From assembly GCF_001050155.1 (NCBI RefSeq), contig NZ_LFVY01000003.1, positions 186,001-250,000 on the forward strand: a stretch of 64,000 nucleotides of DNA. Reading direction: 5' to 3'. Source of the DNA: Nitratireductor soli. GTDB taxonomy: Bacteria > Pseudomonadota > Alphaproteobacteria > Rhizobiales > Rhizobiaceae. The first letter of the stretch is position 1, and each line of letters begins with the position of its first letter. Of this stretch, positions 1 through 8,290 are shown piece by piece. The notes under the pieces were generated by a model that saw only the letters and a list, made by a program, of their open reading frames with translations, did no database searches and was not told the DNA's origin. Position numbers and translations under genes: made by a program.

Positions 1-489
1 ACCCCGGGGATCGGCACCACCATCTGCACAGGCAACGGCCGGAAAGCCGATCATGCATTAAGACTGGAAATGGACCACCTCATAGGGGCAGGCCACATCA
101 ACCTCCCCTTGCCATGACAGCACTACCCCGCGGGCCTCGCCACTTCGGTGGTTCCGGCGCACCACTCCAAGTTGGCGCCAGCGCACTTCCTGCCTCACTC
201 GGACAAGGCTCGTCAACAAAGGCCGGTTGGTAAGCTGCTGCGACGCTGGCAATGCATCAAGATCTGTCGAAACGGGCGGAACCTAGGTTCCGCCCAGTGT
301 CAGCTCGGACCAAAGCCGACATTTGCAATTGGGCAGCCTTGCGGTCGATGGTTTTACCTGAGCTGTCCACCTGTCGCTCAAAGGGCTTCCAGGATTCGCC
401 AACAACCTGCTCGTAAGCACCGACAGCGCCCTCGGACGCCATTCGGAGCGCATGCGCCTGAATGCCCATGTCAGCCGCAAATTCGCGCT
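1..489. other. left-edge region without a confident gene
   Basis: No gene can be supported here. Short open frames exist on both strands, the most protein-like being a 70-codon minus-strand frame at 257-469 and a 64-codon minus-strand frame at 58-252, but neither has a clear ribosome binding site nor a family I recognise. The stretch abuts a trbB fragment, so it may be decayed plasmid or integrative-element DNA. That is inference from position only. Confidence 0.4.
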
Positions 490-603
490 TGCGCCGACGC
501 CCTTGGCAACATGATCTGCGACGCGCTCGAAGACCGCACCGTCATCGAGGTGATGCTGAATCCGGATGGCAGTCTCATTGTCGAGCGAACAGGGCAGGAG
601 ATC
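490..603 (+). pseudogene. trbB: trbB fragment (conjugal transfer ATPase, N-terminal remnant)
   Basis: One plus-strand frame holds a block of about 36 residues containing VIEVMLNPDGSL, close to the conserved N-terminal block of TrbB, the VirB11-like secretion ATPase of conjugative plasmids and integrative elements. The frame continues only to a stop at about 670. The Walker A, Walker B and hexamerisation parts of the roughly 320-residue protein are absent, and no start codon with a ribosome binding site precedes the block. It is read as a scar of a lost conjugative element. The block is short, so the call rests on a single conserved motif. Confidence 0.55.
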
Positions 604-682
604 GCGCATCAGACAACGCTACGCGTCGCTTCTTACAAAAATCACTATATAAGATTTGGACAATCAAAATAGGCAATTTTGT

Positions 683-711
683 TTGACATATATCGTATTA
701 TGATTTTTTAT
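683..711 (+). promoter_or_regulatory. putative sigma-70 promoter of the first TRAP operon
   Basis: A TTGACA box at 683-688 is followed after 17 bases by TTTTAT at 706-711. The spacer is AT-rich and partly symmetric (ATATCGTATTATG), which could be an operator, perhaps for the IclR protein at 4945. It lies 43 bases before the dctP start. The boxes are visible in the sequence; their function is inferred. Confidence 0.45.
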
Positions 712-753
712 GGATCTGCTACGTCGATATGACGCGTTTTTTGGGAGGAATTT

Positions 754-1752
754 ATGAAACTGCTTAAAGCCGCCGCTCTTTCTGTCTCGGTCGCCGCACT
801 CAGCGCGGGCGCCGTGTCCGCCGCAGAGATCAAGTTCAGCTACCCGGTTGCCCAGGACAGCACGATGGGGCAGACCGTCACGAAGTTTGCAGAGCTTGTG
901 GAGGAGAAGACCGGCGGGGCCGTCACGGTGCGCCAGTTCCCGCAGGCGCAGATCGGTAATGAGATCCAGTCGATCTCTTCCGCGCAGGGCGGCATCGTCG
1001 AAATGGCGGTGACCACGACTGCAGGTCTGGCCGCCATGGTGCCGGAATTCAATGTCTTCCAGCTTCCCTTCATGTTCGGCAGCTATGAGCAGCTGGACAA
1101 GGTTTCCCGTAGCCCGGTGTCGCAGAAGATTCTGGACAAGATGGAGCCGAACAACCTTGTTGGTCTGTGCTTCTGGGATTACGGCTTCCGCAACATCACC
1201 AACAACAAGCGTCCCGTGACCAAGCTCGAGGATGTGCAGGGGCTGCGCATTCGCACGATCCAGAACAAGGTCTATATCGACGCGCTTTCGGCCATGGGCA
1301 TGAACCCGACGCCGCTGCCTTTCCCGGAAACGTTTACGGCTCTGGAGACCGGCGCGATCGATGGCAATGAGATCGCCAACGATGTCACGCGCTCGACGTC
1401 GTTCTACGAGGTTCAGGACTACCTGACCGAGACCAGGCACTTCACCACCATCTCGGTGGTTTATGCCAGCAAGAAATTCTGGGACAGTCTGGATGCATCC
1501 GCACAGGACGCAGTCCGTGCCGCCTGTGCTGAGAGCTCCGACTACAATCGTGAGATCATCAACGCGACGAGCGGCGAAACCCTCGAATTCCTGAAAGAGA
1601 AGGGCATGCAGATCGACACGATCTCGGCCGAGAACCTTCAGGCCTTCCGCGATGTCGTGAAGCCGGTGGTCGAGGAAGTGAGCTCGCAGCTCGATCAGGA
1701 GATCGTGGCGGAGTTCATGACCGAGATCGAATCTTCGAAGAGCGCCAACTGA
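754..1752 (+). CDS. dctP: TRAP transporter solute-binding protein (DctP family)
   Basis: Periplasmic binding protein of a tripartite ATP-independent importer. Residues 1-23 form a signal peptide ending VSA-AEIKF. The 332-residue length is normal for DctP. The segment GLRIRT at about 163-168 holds the conserved arginine that salt-bridges the substrate carboxylate in this family, and AIDGNE at about 201-206 is the usual second contact region. A ribosome site GGGAGG lies 7 bases before the ATG. The membrane subunits are at 3126 and 3652, separated by a dehydrogenase and a cupin. The neighbouring FAH hydrolase and dehydrogenases suggest a sugar acid as substrate; the exact ligand cannot be read from the sequence. 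Confidence 0.9.
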   Translation: MKLLKAAALSVSVAALSAGAVSAAEIKFSYPVAQDSTMGQTVTKFAELVEEKTGGAVTVRQFPQAQIGNEIQSISSAQGGIVEMAVTTTAGLAAMVPEFNVFQLPFMFGSYEQLDKVSRSPVSQKILDKMEPNNLVGLCFWDYGFRNITNNKRPVTKLEDVQGLRIRTIQNKVYIDALSAMGMNPTPLPFPETFTALETGAIDGNEIANDVTRSTSFYEVQDYLTETRHFTTISVVYASKKFWDSLDASAQDAVRAACAESSDYNREIINATSGETLEFLKEKGMQIDTISAENLQAFRDVVKPVVEEVSSQLDQEIVAEFMTEIESSKSAN

Positions 1753-1761
1753 GCTTGGCTG

Positions 1762-1793
1762 TCCTGCCGCGTGGTTTCGGCCGCGCGGCAGGA
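1762..1793 (+). promoter_or_regulatory. stem-loop after dctP
   Basis: TCCTGCCGCG at 1762-1771 pairs perfectly with CGCGGCAGGA at 1784-1793, giving a 10-bp GC-rich stem with a 12-base loop, starting 9 bases after the dctP stop. There is no run of T after it, so it is less likely a full terminator than an mRNA-protecting or partial-termination hairpin. Such hairpins commonly keep binding-protein transcripts in excess over the rest of an operon. Confidence 0.6.
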
Positions 1794-1835
1794 TGGGCGG
1801 CCGGGCGCTGTGTTTCTCGTGCGTGGGAGAAGTCA

Positions 1836-2579
1836 TTGCTTTTGAAAAACAAGATTACGCTGGTCACCGGTGCTGGGAACCCCGAGGGCATAGGTTTCAC
1901 CGTTGCGCAGACCTTTGTTGCAGAGGGTGCGTCGGTTGTGGTCGTGGACCGTGACGAACGAGCCGTCGAACAGGCCGTAGAGGCACTTGGCGAACGGGCT
2001 GTCGGTGTTGCGGCAGACCTCCGCGATGAGGCTGCCTGCCGGCATGTGTTCGATGTGGCGCGCGAGCGCTTTGGTCGCCTCGATGCTCTGGTGAACAATG
2101 CCGGGATCACCCAACCGCGCAAATTCACCGAAATCACGGCTGCCGATTACGACGCCATTATGGACATCAATCTGCGTGGCACGTTGATGATGACCCAGGG
2201 CGCGCTCGCGATGATGGAAAGCGGCGCATCGATCATCTGCATTGCATCCATTGCAGGGCAGCGCGGCGGCGGCCTGATGGGCGGCGCCCATTACGCGGCA
2301 TCCAAGGGAGCCGTGCTGTCGCTCGTCAAGTCGGTCGCACGCGAAATCTCTCCGAACGGGATTCGCATCAATGCGGTGAACCCGGGCGTCATCATGTCGA
2401 GCATGACGCGCGATTTCTATGATGACGTGCAGACGGCGCGGGTCCTGCCGCAAATCCCGATCGGCCGGTTCGGAGCGCCGCAGGATGTGGCGAATACCTG
2501 CCTTTTCCTCGCGTCAGACCTGTCATCCTACATGACCGGCTCCGCCGTCGATGTGAACGGTGGCATGCACATGAACTGA
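1836..2579 (+). CDS. SDR-family NAD(P)-dependent oxidoreductase
   Basis: Classical short-chain dehydrogenase of about 247 residues. It has the cofactor motif TGAGNPEGIG at about 11-20, NNAG at 87-90, a serine near 138 and the catalytic pair Y153/K157 (YAASK). The start is uncertain: a TTG at 1836 lies just after GGGAGAAG, and a second TTG is at 1842. An upstream TTG at 1755 would add an implausible arginine- and glycine-rich leader. The gene sits between dctP and a cupin in a sugar-acid type cluster, so oxidation of a hydroxyl on a sugar acid is likely, with the substrate unknown. Confidence 0.85.
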   Translation: MLLKNKITLVTGAGNPEGIGFTVAQTFVAEGASVVVVDRDERAVEQAVEALGERAVGVAADLRDEAACRHVFDVARERFGRLDALVNNAGITQPRKFTEITAADYDAIMDINLRGTLMMTQGALAMMESGASIICIASIAGQRGGGLMGGAHYAASKGAVLSLVKSVAREISPNGIRINAVNPGVIMSSMTRDFYDDVQTARVLPQIPIGRFGAPQDVANTCLFLASDLSSYMTGSAVDVNGGMHMN

Positions 2580-2631
2580 GGCGGCGGTTGCCGTCTCGCT
2601 GAATTCAACATCCATCCAACAGGAGATTGTG

Positions 2632-3060
2632 ATGAGTGGACCTGCCGTCCCCGTCGTTACCCGTGCCAATGAGCTTAGCGACAAAACCGGCCAGTCCGGC
2701 GATTGCGTCCGCCGCTCGGGGGTCAGCCCGCAGCACACGCCTGCGACCAAGATCTGGTTTGGCCAGGTTTCCAACGAACCGGGCTTTCGCTCGCCGCCGC
2801 ACCACCACGGCGACGCAGAGACCGGTGGCTACGTTCTCTCCGGCCACGGACGCATCTACTTCGGCGAAGGCTACCGTGAATATGTGGACATGCTGCCCGG
2901 CGACTTCGTGTTCGTGCCGCCCAACATGCCGCATGTAGAAGTCAATATGAGCACTACCGATGAACTGATCTGGCTGACCTGCCGGACGCCGGACAACATC
3001 GTGGTGAACCTGCCGGACGTTCCAGACAGCGACCTGGAAGGCTATCGTCGTCCGGAGTAA
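2632..3060 (+). CDS. cupin-domain protein
   Basis: A single-domain cupin of 142 residues. Cupin motif 1 is visible as HHH at 57-59 with E63 and a following glycine, and motif 2 as PGD at 89-91 with H101, so a metal site of three or four ligands is intact. AGGAG lies 6 bases before the chosen ATG; a GTG one codon upstream is less well placed. Small cupins in sugar-acid clusters are often isomerases or ligand-sensing accessories. The role here is unknown, but it is co-transcribed with TRAP and dehydrogenase genes. Confidence 0.85.
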   Translation: MSGPAVPVVTRANELSDKTGQSGDCVRRSGVSPQHTPATKIWFGQVSNEPGFRSPPHHHGDAETGGYVLSGHGRIYFGEGYREYVDMLPGDFVFVPPNMPHVEVNMSTTDELIWLTCRTPDNIVVNLPDVPDSDLEGYRRPE

Positions 3061-3125
3061 GCGGCCAACGCAGCGCCCCCAACAAGAGGCGCGCGCGTGA
3101 CATTCATGATCCTGGAGGGGGGCCC

Positions 3126-3650
3126 ATGACCAAGCTTATCGAAGCCTATTTCAGACTTCTGAAAATACTGATTGTGGTTTGCCTTGCGGGCATGGTTCTG
3201 CTGGTTTTCGGCAATGTGGTGCTGCGCTACGCCTTCAATTCGGGCATTACGGAGTCCGAGGAGTTTTCGCGCTGGCTCTTCGTCTGGATGGTTTTTCTGG
3301 GGGCGATCGTCGTCTTACGGGAAAATGGCCATCTGGGGCTGGAGTTTGTGGTCAACAGCCTGCCCCGCCCACTCCGCAGGATCTGTCTCGGCCTCGCCCA
3401 TGTTCTGATGATCGTTGCCACCTGGCTGATCATCTCCGGCAGCTACACGCAGTTCCTTCTCAACATGCACACCTATGCGCCGGCGACCGGATTGCCGATC
3501 TCGTTCCTCGTGGGCGTTGGGCTGATCTTCGGGGTGTCCACCGGCGTCATTCTGGTTTGGCGGCTTTACCTGATTGTTGTCGGAAAGCTCGACCGCGTCT
3601 TGACCTTCGATGAAGAGCTGCAGGCTCTCCAGCAGAGTGGGGTGAAGTGA
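3126..3650 (+). CDS. dctQ: TRAP transporter small permease (DctQ family)
   Basis: Small membrane subunit of the TRAP importer, 174 residues with four hydrophobic segments. The family signature of an arginine after the first helix (FGNVVLRYAF) and the SEEFSRWLFVW region are present. It lies 1 base before the large permease gene at 3652, so the two are translated together. A GGAGGGG site precedes the ATG. Together with the dctP product at 754 this makes a complete Na+- or H+-driven importer. Confidence 0.9.
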   Translation: MTKLIEAYFRLLKILIVVCLAGMVLLVFGNVVLRYAFNSGITESEEFSRWLFVWMVFLGAIVVLRENGHLGLEFVVNSLPRPLRRICLGLAHVLMIVATWLIISGSYTQFLLNMHTYAPATGLPISFLVGVGLIFGVSTGVILVWRLYLIVVGKLDRVLTFDEELQALQQSGVK

Positions 3651-3651
3651 A

Positions 3652-4935
3652 ATGACGCTCGGTGTCTTTCTTGTCAGCCTGCTTGGCAGCATGGCGATCG
3701 GCATGCCCATCGCCTATGCACTGATCATGACCGGTATCGCGCTGATGTGGTACCTGGGGTTCTTCGATGCCCAGGTGATCGCGCAGAACCTTTTGAACGG
3801 AGCGGACAGCTTTCCGCTCATGGCGGTTCCGTTCTTCATGCTCGCCGGTGAGGTTATGAATGCGGGCGGCCTGTCGCGCAGGATCGTCAATCTCTCGGTC
3901 GCGGCCGTTGGCCATGTGCGCGGCGGGCTGGGCTATGTGGCCATTCTCGCCGCATTGATCCTGGCAAGTCTCTCGGGCTCGGCAGCGGCCGATGCCGCGG
4001 CCCTTGCGGCAATCCTTGTGCCGATGATGGTGAAGGCTGGACACGATCAGGGGCGCTCGGCCGGGCTTATCGCATCGGCTGGCATTTCCGCCCTCGTCAT
4101 CCCGCCGTCGATTGGCTTCATCCTGATCGGCGTGGTGGGCAATATCTCGATCACGCGCATTTTCATTGCCGGCATCGTGCCCGGTGTCATCATGGCGCTC
4201 GCGCTGACAGTCACCTGGTTTCTGGTGTCGCGGCGTGAAGAGACAGTGACGCGTGAACGCGTGCCATTCTCGGTTGTCATGAAAGAAGCCTGGGCGGGCA
4301 TATGGGCGCTCATGCTGCCGGTCATCATTCTCGTCGGTCTGCGTTTCGGTGTCTTTACGCCGACCGAGGCCGGTGTGATCGCCGCCGTCTATGCGCTCTT
4401 CGTCTCGATGGTCATCTATCGGGAGCTAACCGTGGCGCAGCTCTTCGACGTGTTCCTTGGCGCAGCCAAGACCACCTCAATGGTCATGTTCCTCGTGGCT
4501 GCCGCTCTGGTTTCCAGCTGGATGATCACGATTGCCGGTCTGACCGCGCAGATTGCCGCGCTGGTTGCACCCTTTGCCGATAATCCCATCCTTCTGATGG
4601 CGGCGGTGGTGGCTCTGGTCGTGGTGATTGGCTGCGCGATGGACATGGTGCCGATCATCCTGATCCTCGTCCCCGTCCTGATGCCAACCATCAAGGCGGC
4701 GGGGATCGACCCGGTATACTTCGCAGTGATCTTCATGATCGCGGCGGCGGTTGGCCTGCTGACCCCGCCTGTCGGCAGTGTCCTCAACGTCGTTGCTGGC
4801 GTGGCGCGGATACCGCTCTCGCGGGTCATTCAGGGGGTGGGGCCGTTCATCCTGGCGCAGATCGCCGTGCTTGTTCTTCTTATCCTGTTCCCCGATATCG
4901 TTATCGTACCGGCGAACTTCATTTCTGGAAATTAG
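3652..4935 (+). CDS. dctM: TRAP transporter large permease (DctM family)
   Basis: Large transport subunit, 427 residues, strongly hydrophobic along its length with roughly 12 membrane segments, the usual size for DctM. Conserved pieces include the MLAGEVMNAGGLSRR loop, the SGSAAADAAAL re-entrant region and the LTPPVGSVLNV segment near the C terminus. It starts 1 base after the dctQ stop and is followed 9 bases later by the IclR regulator gene. Confidence 0.92.
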   Translation: MTLGVFLVSLLGSMAIGMPIAYALIMTGIALMWYLGFFDAQVIAQNLLNGADSFPLMAVPFFMLAGEVMNAGGLSRRIVNLSVAAVGHVRGGLGYVAILAALILASLSGSAAADAAALAAILVPMMVKAGHDQGRSAGLIASAGISALVIPPSIGFILIGVVGNISITRIFIAGIVPGVIMALALTVTWFLVSRREETVTRERVPFSVVMKEAWAGIWALMLPVIILVGLRFGVFTPTEAGVIAAVYALFVSMVIYRELTVAQLFDVFLGAAKTTSMVMFLVAAALVSSWMITIAGLTAQIAALVAPFADNPILLMAAVVALVVVIGCAMDMVPIILILVPVLMPTIKAAGIDPVYFAVIFMIAAAVGLLTPPVGSVLNVVAGVARIPLSRVIQGVGPFILAQIAVLVLLILFPDIVIVPANFISGN

Positions 4936-4944
4936 GGACACGTC

Positions 4945-5787
4945 ATGGCTGCGTTGGAAGACGAAACCGAAGGCAAGATGAACAGTCTCGACAAGATGCT
5001 ATCCGTTCTCAACGGATTCAACGAAGACAATCTGATGATTGATGTCGCCCGGGCGGCCGAATTGTCAGGCTCGTCTCGAGCGAGCGCCTATCGGTATCTG
5101 CAGGCGCTGACGCGCTCCGGCCTGCTGACGCCGGCGAGCGGCGGCAGCTACGTGATCGGCTCGCGCGTCATCGAACTGGAAATGCTGAAGCGGGAGAACG
5201 ATCCGCTCCTGCGCGCGGCGCGCTATCTCATCCGCTACTATGCTGATTGCATGGGCATGAACATCATGCTGTGCAGCTATTATGGCGACAAGGTGCTCTG
5301 CGCGGACAATGCATGGCCAGACCACAGCATCCCGGAGATCTACAAGCCCGGCCGCTCCATGCCGATTTTCAAGGGCGCGATGGCCAAGGTCATTCTGGCC
5401 AATCTCTCGCCTTCGCAACTCAAGAGCATCCATTCATGGAATGCCGAGCGCATCCGAGAGAGCGGACTCGGCGCAACGCTGGAAGACTTCCTCGCCCGTA
5501 TGGCGGATATCCGAAGTGCAGGCGTGACGATCACGCAGGGCGAGGTGGTCGAGGGTCTCGTCGGAATAGCCGCGCCGATACTCGATGGTGAAGAGCGCGT
5601 TCTGGGCAGCGTGGTCTTCGTCCTTTCGATCGAACACTTCAACAGTCTCGAAAGTGATGCGCTGGCGCAGGAGATCCGCCACATCGCGTCCGAAATCGAG
5701 CACGGCATTCTTCGCGCCAGCAAGTTTGCCGCAACCGCACCAATCGCGGCAGCGCGTCCGCGCCGCGTTCCCGTCTATCGGGGCTGA
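4945..5787 (+). CDS. IclR-family transcriptional regulator
   Basis: A 280-residue regulator with an N-terminal winged helix (about residues 18-70; the recognition region is SSRASAYRYLQAL) and a C-terminal IclR effector domain. An internal ATG at 4978 is an alternative start. It sits between the TRAP genes and the FAH hydrolase gene, so it is the likely local regulator of this cluster, probably responding to the imported acid or a pathway intermediate. Its operator may be the symmetric AT-rich spacer near 690-705; that is inference. Confidence 0.88.
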   Translation: MAALEDETEGKMNSLDKMLSVLNGFNEDNLMIDVARAAELSGSSRASAYRYLQALTRSGLLTPASGGSYVIGSRVIELEMLKRENDPLLRAARYLIRYYADCMGMNIMLCSYYGDKVLCADNAWPDHSIPEIYKPGRSMPIFKGAMAKVILANLSPSQLKSIHSWNAERIRESGLGATLEDFLARMADIRSAGVTITQGEVVEGLVGIAAPILDGEERVLGSVVFVLSIEHFNSLESDALAQEIRHIASEIEHGILRASKFAATAPIAAARPRRVPVYRG

Positions 5788-5848
5788 GTTGGCCGATCAG
5801 CGAGATCGCCAGCGAAATGCCAGACCCATTCAAGGAGGAGACACACAG

Positions 5849-6691
5849 ATGAAGTTGCTGCGCTATGGGCCAAAAGGGCAGGAAAGGCCTGGTCTGGTCG
5901 ATGCGGATGGTCAGATCCGCGACCTGTCGCAACACATTCCCGACATTGCCGGCGATGTGCTTTCTTCTGCTGGCCTGGCAGCGATTGCTGCACTGGATAC
6001 CGCTTCCCTTCCGCCCGTCGAAGGCTCGCCGCGGATTGGTGCCTGCGTCGGTCAGGTCGGCAAGTTTCTATGCATTGGGCTGAACTTCGCCGACCACGCG
6101 CGGGAGACCGGGAAGGAGCCTCCGAGCGAACCCGTTGTCTTTGCAAAGGCTGTCTCGGCCATTTGCGGCCCCAATGACGATGTCGAGATTCCGCGTGGAT
6201 CGGACCGCACCGACTGGGAAGTCGAGATGGGCGTGGTGATCGGCTCGCGGGCAAAATATGTTTCCGAAGCCGAGGCGATGGACCATGTCGCCGGCTTCTG
6301 CCTTATCAACGACCTTTCCGAACGCCGTTTCCAGTCGGAACGTGGTGGGCAGTGGACGAAGGGCAAGAGTCACGACACGTTCGGTCCGATTGGTCCGTGG
6401 CTTGTAACGCGGGACGAAATTCCCGACGTGCAGGATCTCGACATGTGGCTGGACGTCGATGGCGAACGGCGACAGACCGGCAACACCAGCACGATGATTT
6501 TCGGTGTGGCCGAACTTGTCAGCTACCTCTCCCAGTTCATGACGCTTGAGCCGGGCGATGTCATTTCGTCGGGCACGCCGCCCGGTGTCGGCCTCGGCAT
6601 GAAGCCGCCGACCTTCCTGAAAGAGGGACAGGTTATCCGGCTCGGCATTTCTGGTCTCGGTGAACAGCGCCAGATGATGGTGCAGGCGTGA
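5849..6691 (+). CDS. fumarylacetoacetate hydrolase family protein
   Basis: A 280-residue FAH-family enzyme. The metal-binding region DWEVE (about 122-126), D155 and the lysine in TKGKSHDTFGPIGPW are intact, as expected for a Mg2+-dependent hydrolase or decarboxylase of beta-diketo acids. Close family members with this PIGPW pattern include 2,4-diketo-3-deoxy-L-fuconate hydrolases and enzymes often mislabelled ureidoglycolate lyase. AAGGAGG precedes the ATG. It overlaps the next dehydrogenase gene by 4 bases. That pairing fits a pathway where a dehydrogenase oxidises a 2-keto-3-deoxy acid and this enzyme cleaves it. Confidence 0.88.
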   Translation: MKLLRYGPKGQERPGLVDADGQIRDLSQHIPDIAGDVLSSAGLAAIAALDTASLPPVEGSPRIGACVGQVGKFLCIGLNFADHARETGKEPPSEPVVFAKAVSAICGPNDDVEIPRGSDRTDWEVEMGVVIGSRAKYVSEAEAMDHVAGFCLINDLSERRFQSERGGQWTKGKSHDTFGPIGPWLVTRDEIPDVQDLDMWLDVDGERRQTGNTSTMIFGVAELVSYLSQFMTLEPGDVISSGTPPGVGLGMKPPTFLKEGQVIRLGISGLGEQRQMMVQA

Positions 6692-7494
6692 GCACGGCCT
6701 CCGAATGGCGGGCTCAGATGACGGAACTCTCCGGCAAGGCGGCAATCGTCACCGGCGGCGCGCGCGGTCAGGGGGAGGCGGAAGCGCGCCTTCTGGCCGA
6801 GTGCGGTGCGCAGGTCATGATCTGCGATGTGCTCGTGGATGAAGGAATGGCGCTGGCGGAAGAGCTCGGCGAACGGGCGTGTTTTCGTCAGCTGGACGTG
6901 ACCGATTCGAAAGCGTGGCAAGGCACGGTCGCGGCGATGCGTGAGTGGGCCGGCAGGCTCGATATCCTCGTCAACAATGCGGGCATCATCAATCGCACGC
7001 TGATCGCGACGACGGAACCTGAAGCCTGGCGTCGGCTTCTCGATGTCAATCTGACGGGCGCTTTTCTTGGCATCCGGGCCGCAGCCCCGCAGATGGCGGC
7101 GGGCGGCGGAGGCAGCATCATAAACATCTCCTCCAACTCCGCGTTCTCCGGCCATTCGGATCCGGCCTATACGGCCAGCAAATGGGGGTTGCGCGGTTTG
7201 ACGCGGTCGGCGGCGAACGAGTTTTCGGCGGATCACATCCGCGTAAACGCAGTTTGCCCCGGATTGATCGTGACTGGGCTCAATCGCGGCTCACCGCATC
7301 TGCAGCCAATGATCGACCTGACCCCCGCGGGAAGATCTGGTGATGTCGAGGAGGTTGCACAACTGGTTCTTTATCTCGCCTCAGATGCTTCGAGATTTGT
7401 AACCGGTGAAGACTTCTTAATCGATGGCGGCTTTGTCGCGGGTGCCGCTTATCGGCGCGTCGGCATGGAAACAGGAATCTTGAGGGGAAAGTGA
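6688..7494 (+). CDS. SDR-family oxidoreductase
   Basis: Short-chain dehydrogenase of 268 residues from the GTG that overlaps the hydrolase stop (GTGA). An ATG at 6718 gives a 258-residue form without the extra N-terminal stretch. The cofactor motif TGGARGQG is at about 22-29, NNAG at 96-99 and the catalytic Y161/K165 in YTASK. Translational coupling to the FAH enzyme suggests a shared intermediate, for example 2-keto-3-deoxy sugar-acid oxidation as in the non-phosphorylating L-fucose route. The substrate assignment is inference. Confidence 0.87.
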   Translation: MSTASEWRAQMTELSGKAAIVTGGARGQGEAEARLLAECGAQVMICDVLVDEGMALAEELGERACFRQLDVTDSKAWQGTVAAMREWAGRLDILVNNAGIINRTLIATTEPEAWRRLLDVNLTGAFLGIRAAAPQMAAGGGGSIINISSNSAFSGHSDPAYTASKWGLRGLTRSAANEFSADHIRVNAVCPGLIVTGLNRGSPHLQPMIDLTPAGRSGDVEEVAQLVLYLASDASRFVTGEDFLIDGGFVAGAAYRRVGMETGILRGK

Positions 7495-7647
7495 TCGATT
7501 CTCGTGCTCAAATGCACACGCTGCAACAATTGCTGATTCTCAGTCCATTCAACCGCTTTGTCCAGATAGTCAGCTACCGCTGCTAATTGTAGAAAACTGA
7601 CGATGACAGATTCCCCGAGGGCATCTTCGCTGACATAGCACATAGCG

Positions 7648-8147
7648 ACCGAGACCGGACTGTCGACCAAGATGGCCCGACTTCGGGGACGTGCGCCACG
7701 CGGCGAGCGCTGCCGGGCCAGCGTACCGCATGCCATTGGAAGACCACCACCTTAACAGGCGCGCTGCGGCTGACGGGCATGACCGCCCCCCCGTTCGTCT
7801 ACGACGGCGCCATGAACGGCAACGTCTTCCTGGCATATGTCGAGCAGGTGCTGGTCCCGACCCTGTCGGAGGGCGGCATCGTCGTGATGGGCAACCTGCC
7901 CGCCCACAAGGCCGCCGGCGTTCGCGGCGCGATCGAGGCGGCAGGCGCGAGCTTGCTCTACCTGCCGCCCTACAGTCCCGACTTCGATCCGATTGAGAAC
8001 GCCTTCTCAAAGCTCAAGGCGCTGCTGCGCGCCAAAGCCGAAAGAACCATCGCAGCGCTGTGGGACACCGTCGGATCGGTCCTCGAACTCTTCACTCCCG
8101 CAGAATGCGCAAACTACTTCAAGGCCGCCGGATATGACCTAGATTAA
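7648..8147 (+). pseudogene. IS630-family transposase remnant (N-truncated, frameshifted)
   Basis: The C-terminal part of an IS630-type DDE transposase. Homology runs from about 7648 ([13 protein letters not shown]) and breaks at about 7731, where one base is missing before the HWKTTT block. It resumes in another frame to the stop at 8147. The helix-turn-helix half is absent. Two catalytic acids appear lost: the first block reads TETG instead of DETG, and the second reads [10 protein letters not shown] instead of VVMDNL. The final PIENAF glutamate remains. It is therefore dead and old enough to have drifted. Confidence 0.85.
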
Positions 8148-8183
8148 ACAGGTCCTGACCCTAGGGTCAGGACCTGTTTAATC
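8142..8183. repeat. perfect 42-bp palindrome at an IS630 end (IRR-TA-IRL type junction)
   Basis: Twenty bases at 8142-8161 (starting GATTAAACAGG) and twenty at 8164-8183 are exact reverse complements around a central TA. The left arm begins inside the last codons of the transposase remnant, so it is the right inverted repeat of that element. IS630 elements target and duplicate TA, so the second arm looks like the inverted repeat of a second or tandem copy. It could also fold as a strong hairpin in RNA. Confidence 0.8.
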
Positions 8184-8290
8184 CTGCTGGATTGGTATGA
8201 GTCAATTTGCCTGGAGAGGAGGCGCCAAGTTGTTGGCGGGTGCTGTAGTGATAGCGCCTGACGGTTGCATCCGGCCGCGTTTGCCGCTCG

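Noticed and set aside
664-1836. Long minus-strand open frame of 390 codons over the first dctP gene
   Set aside because: It is a shadow frame: the plus-strand product has a signal peptide, ribosome site and clear TRAP motifs, while the minus frame is His/Arg-rich with no family.
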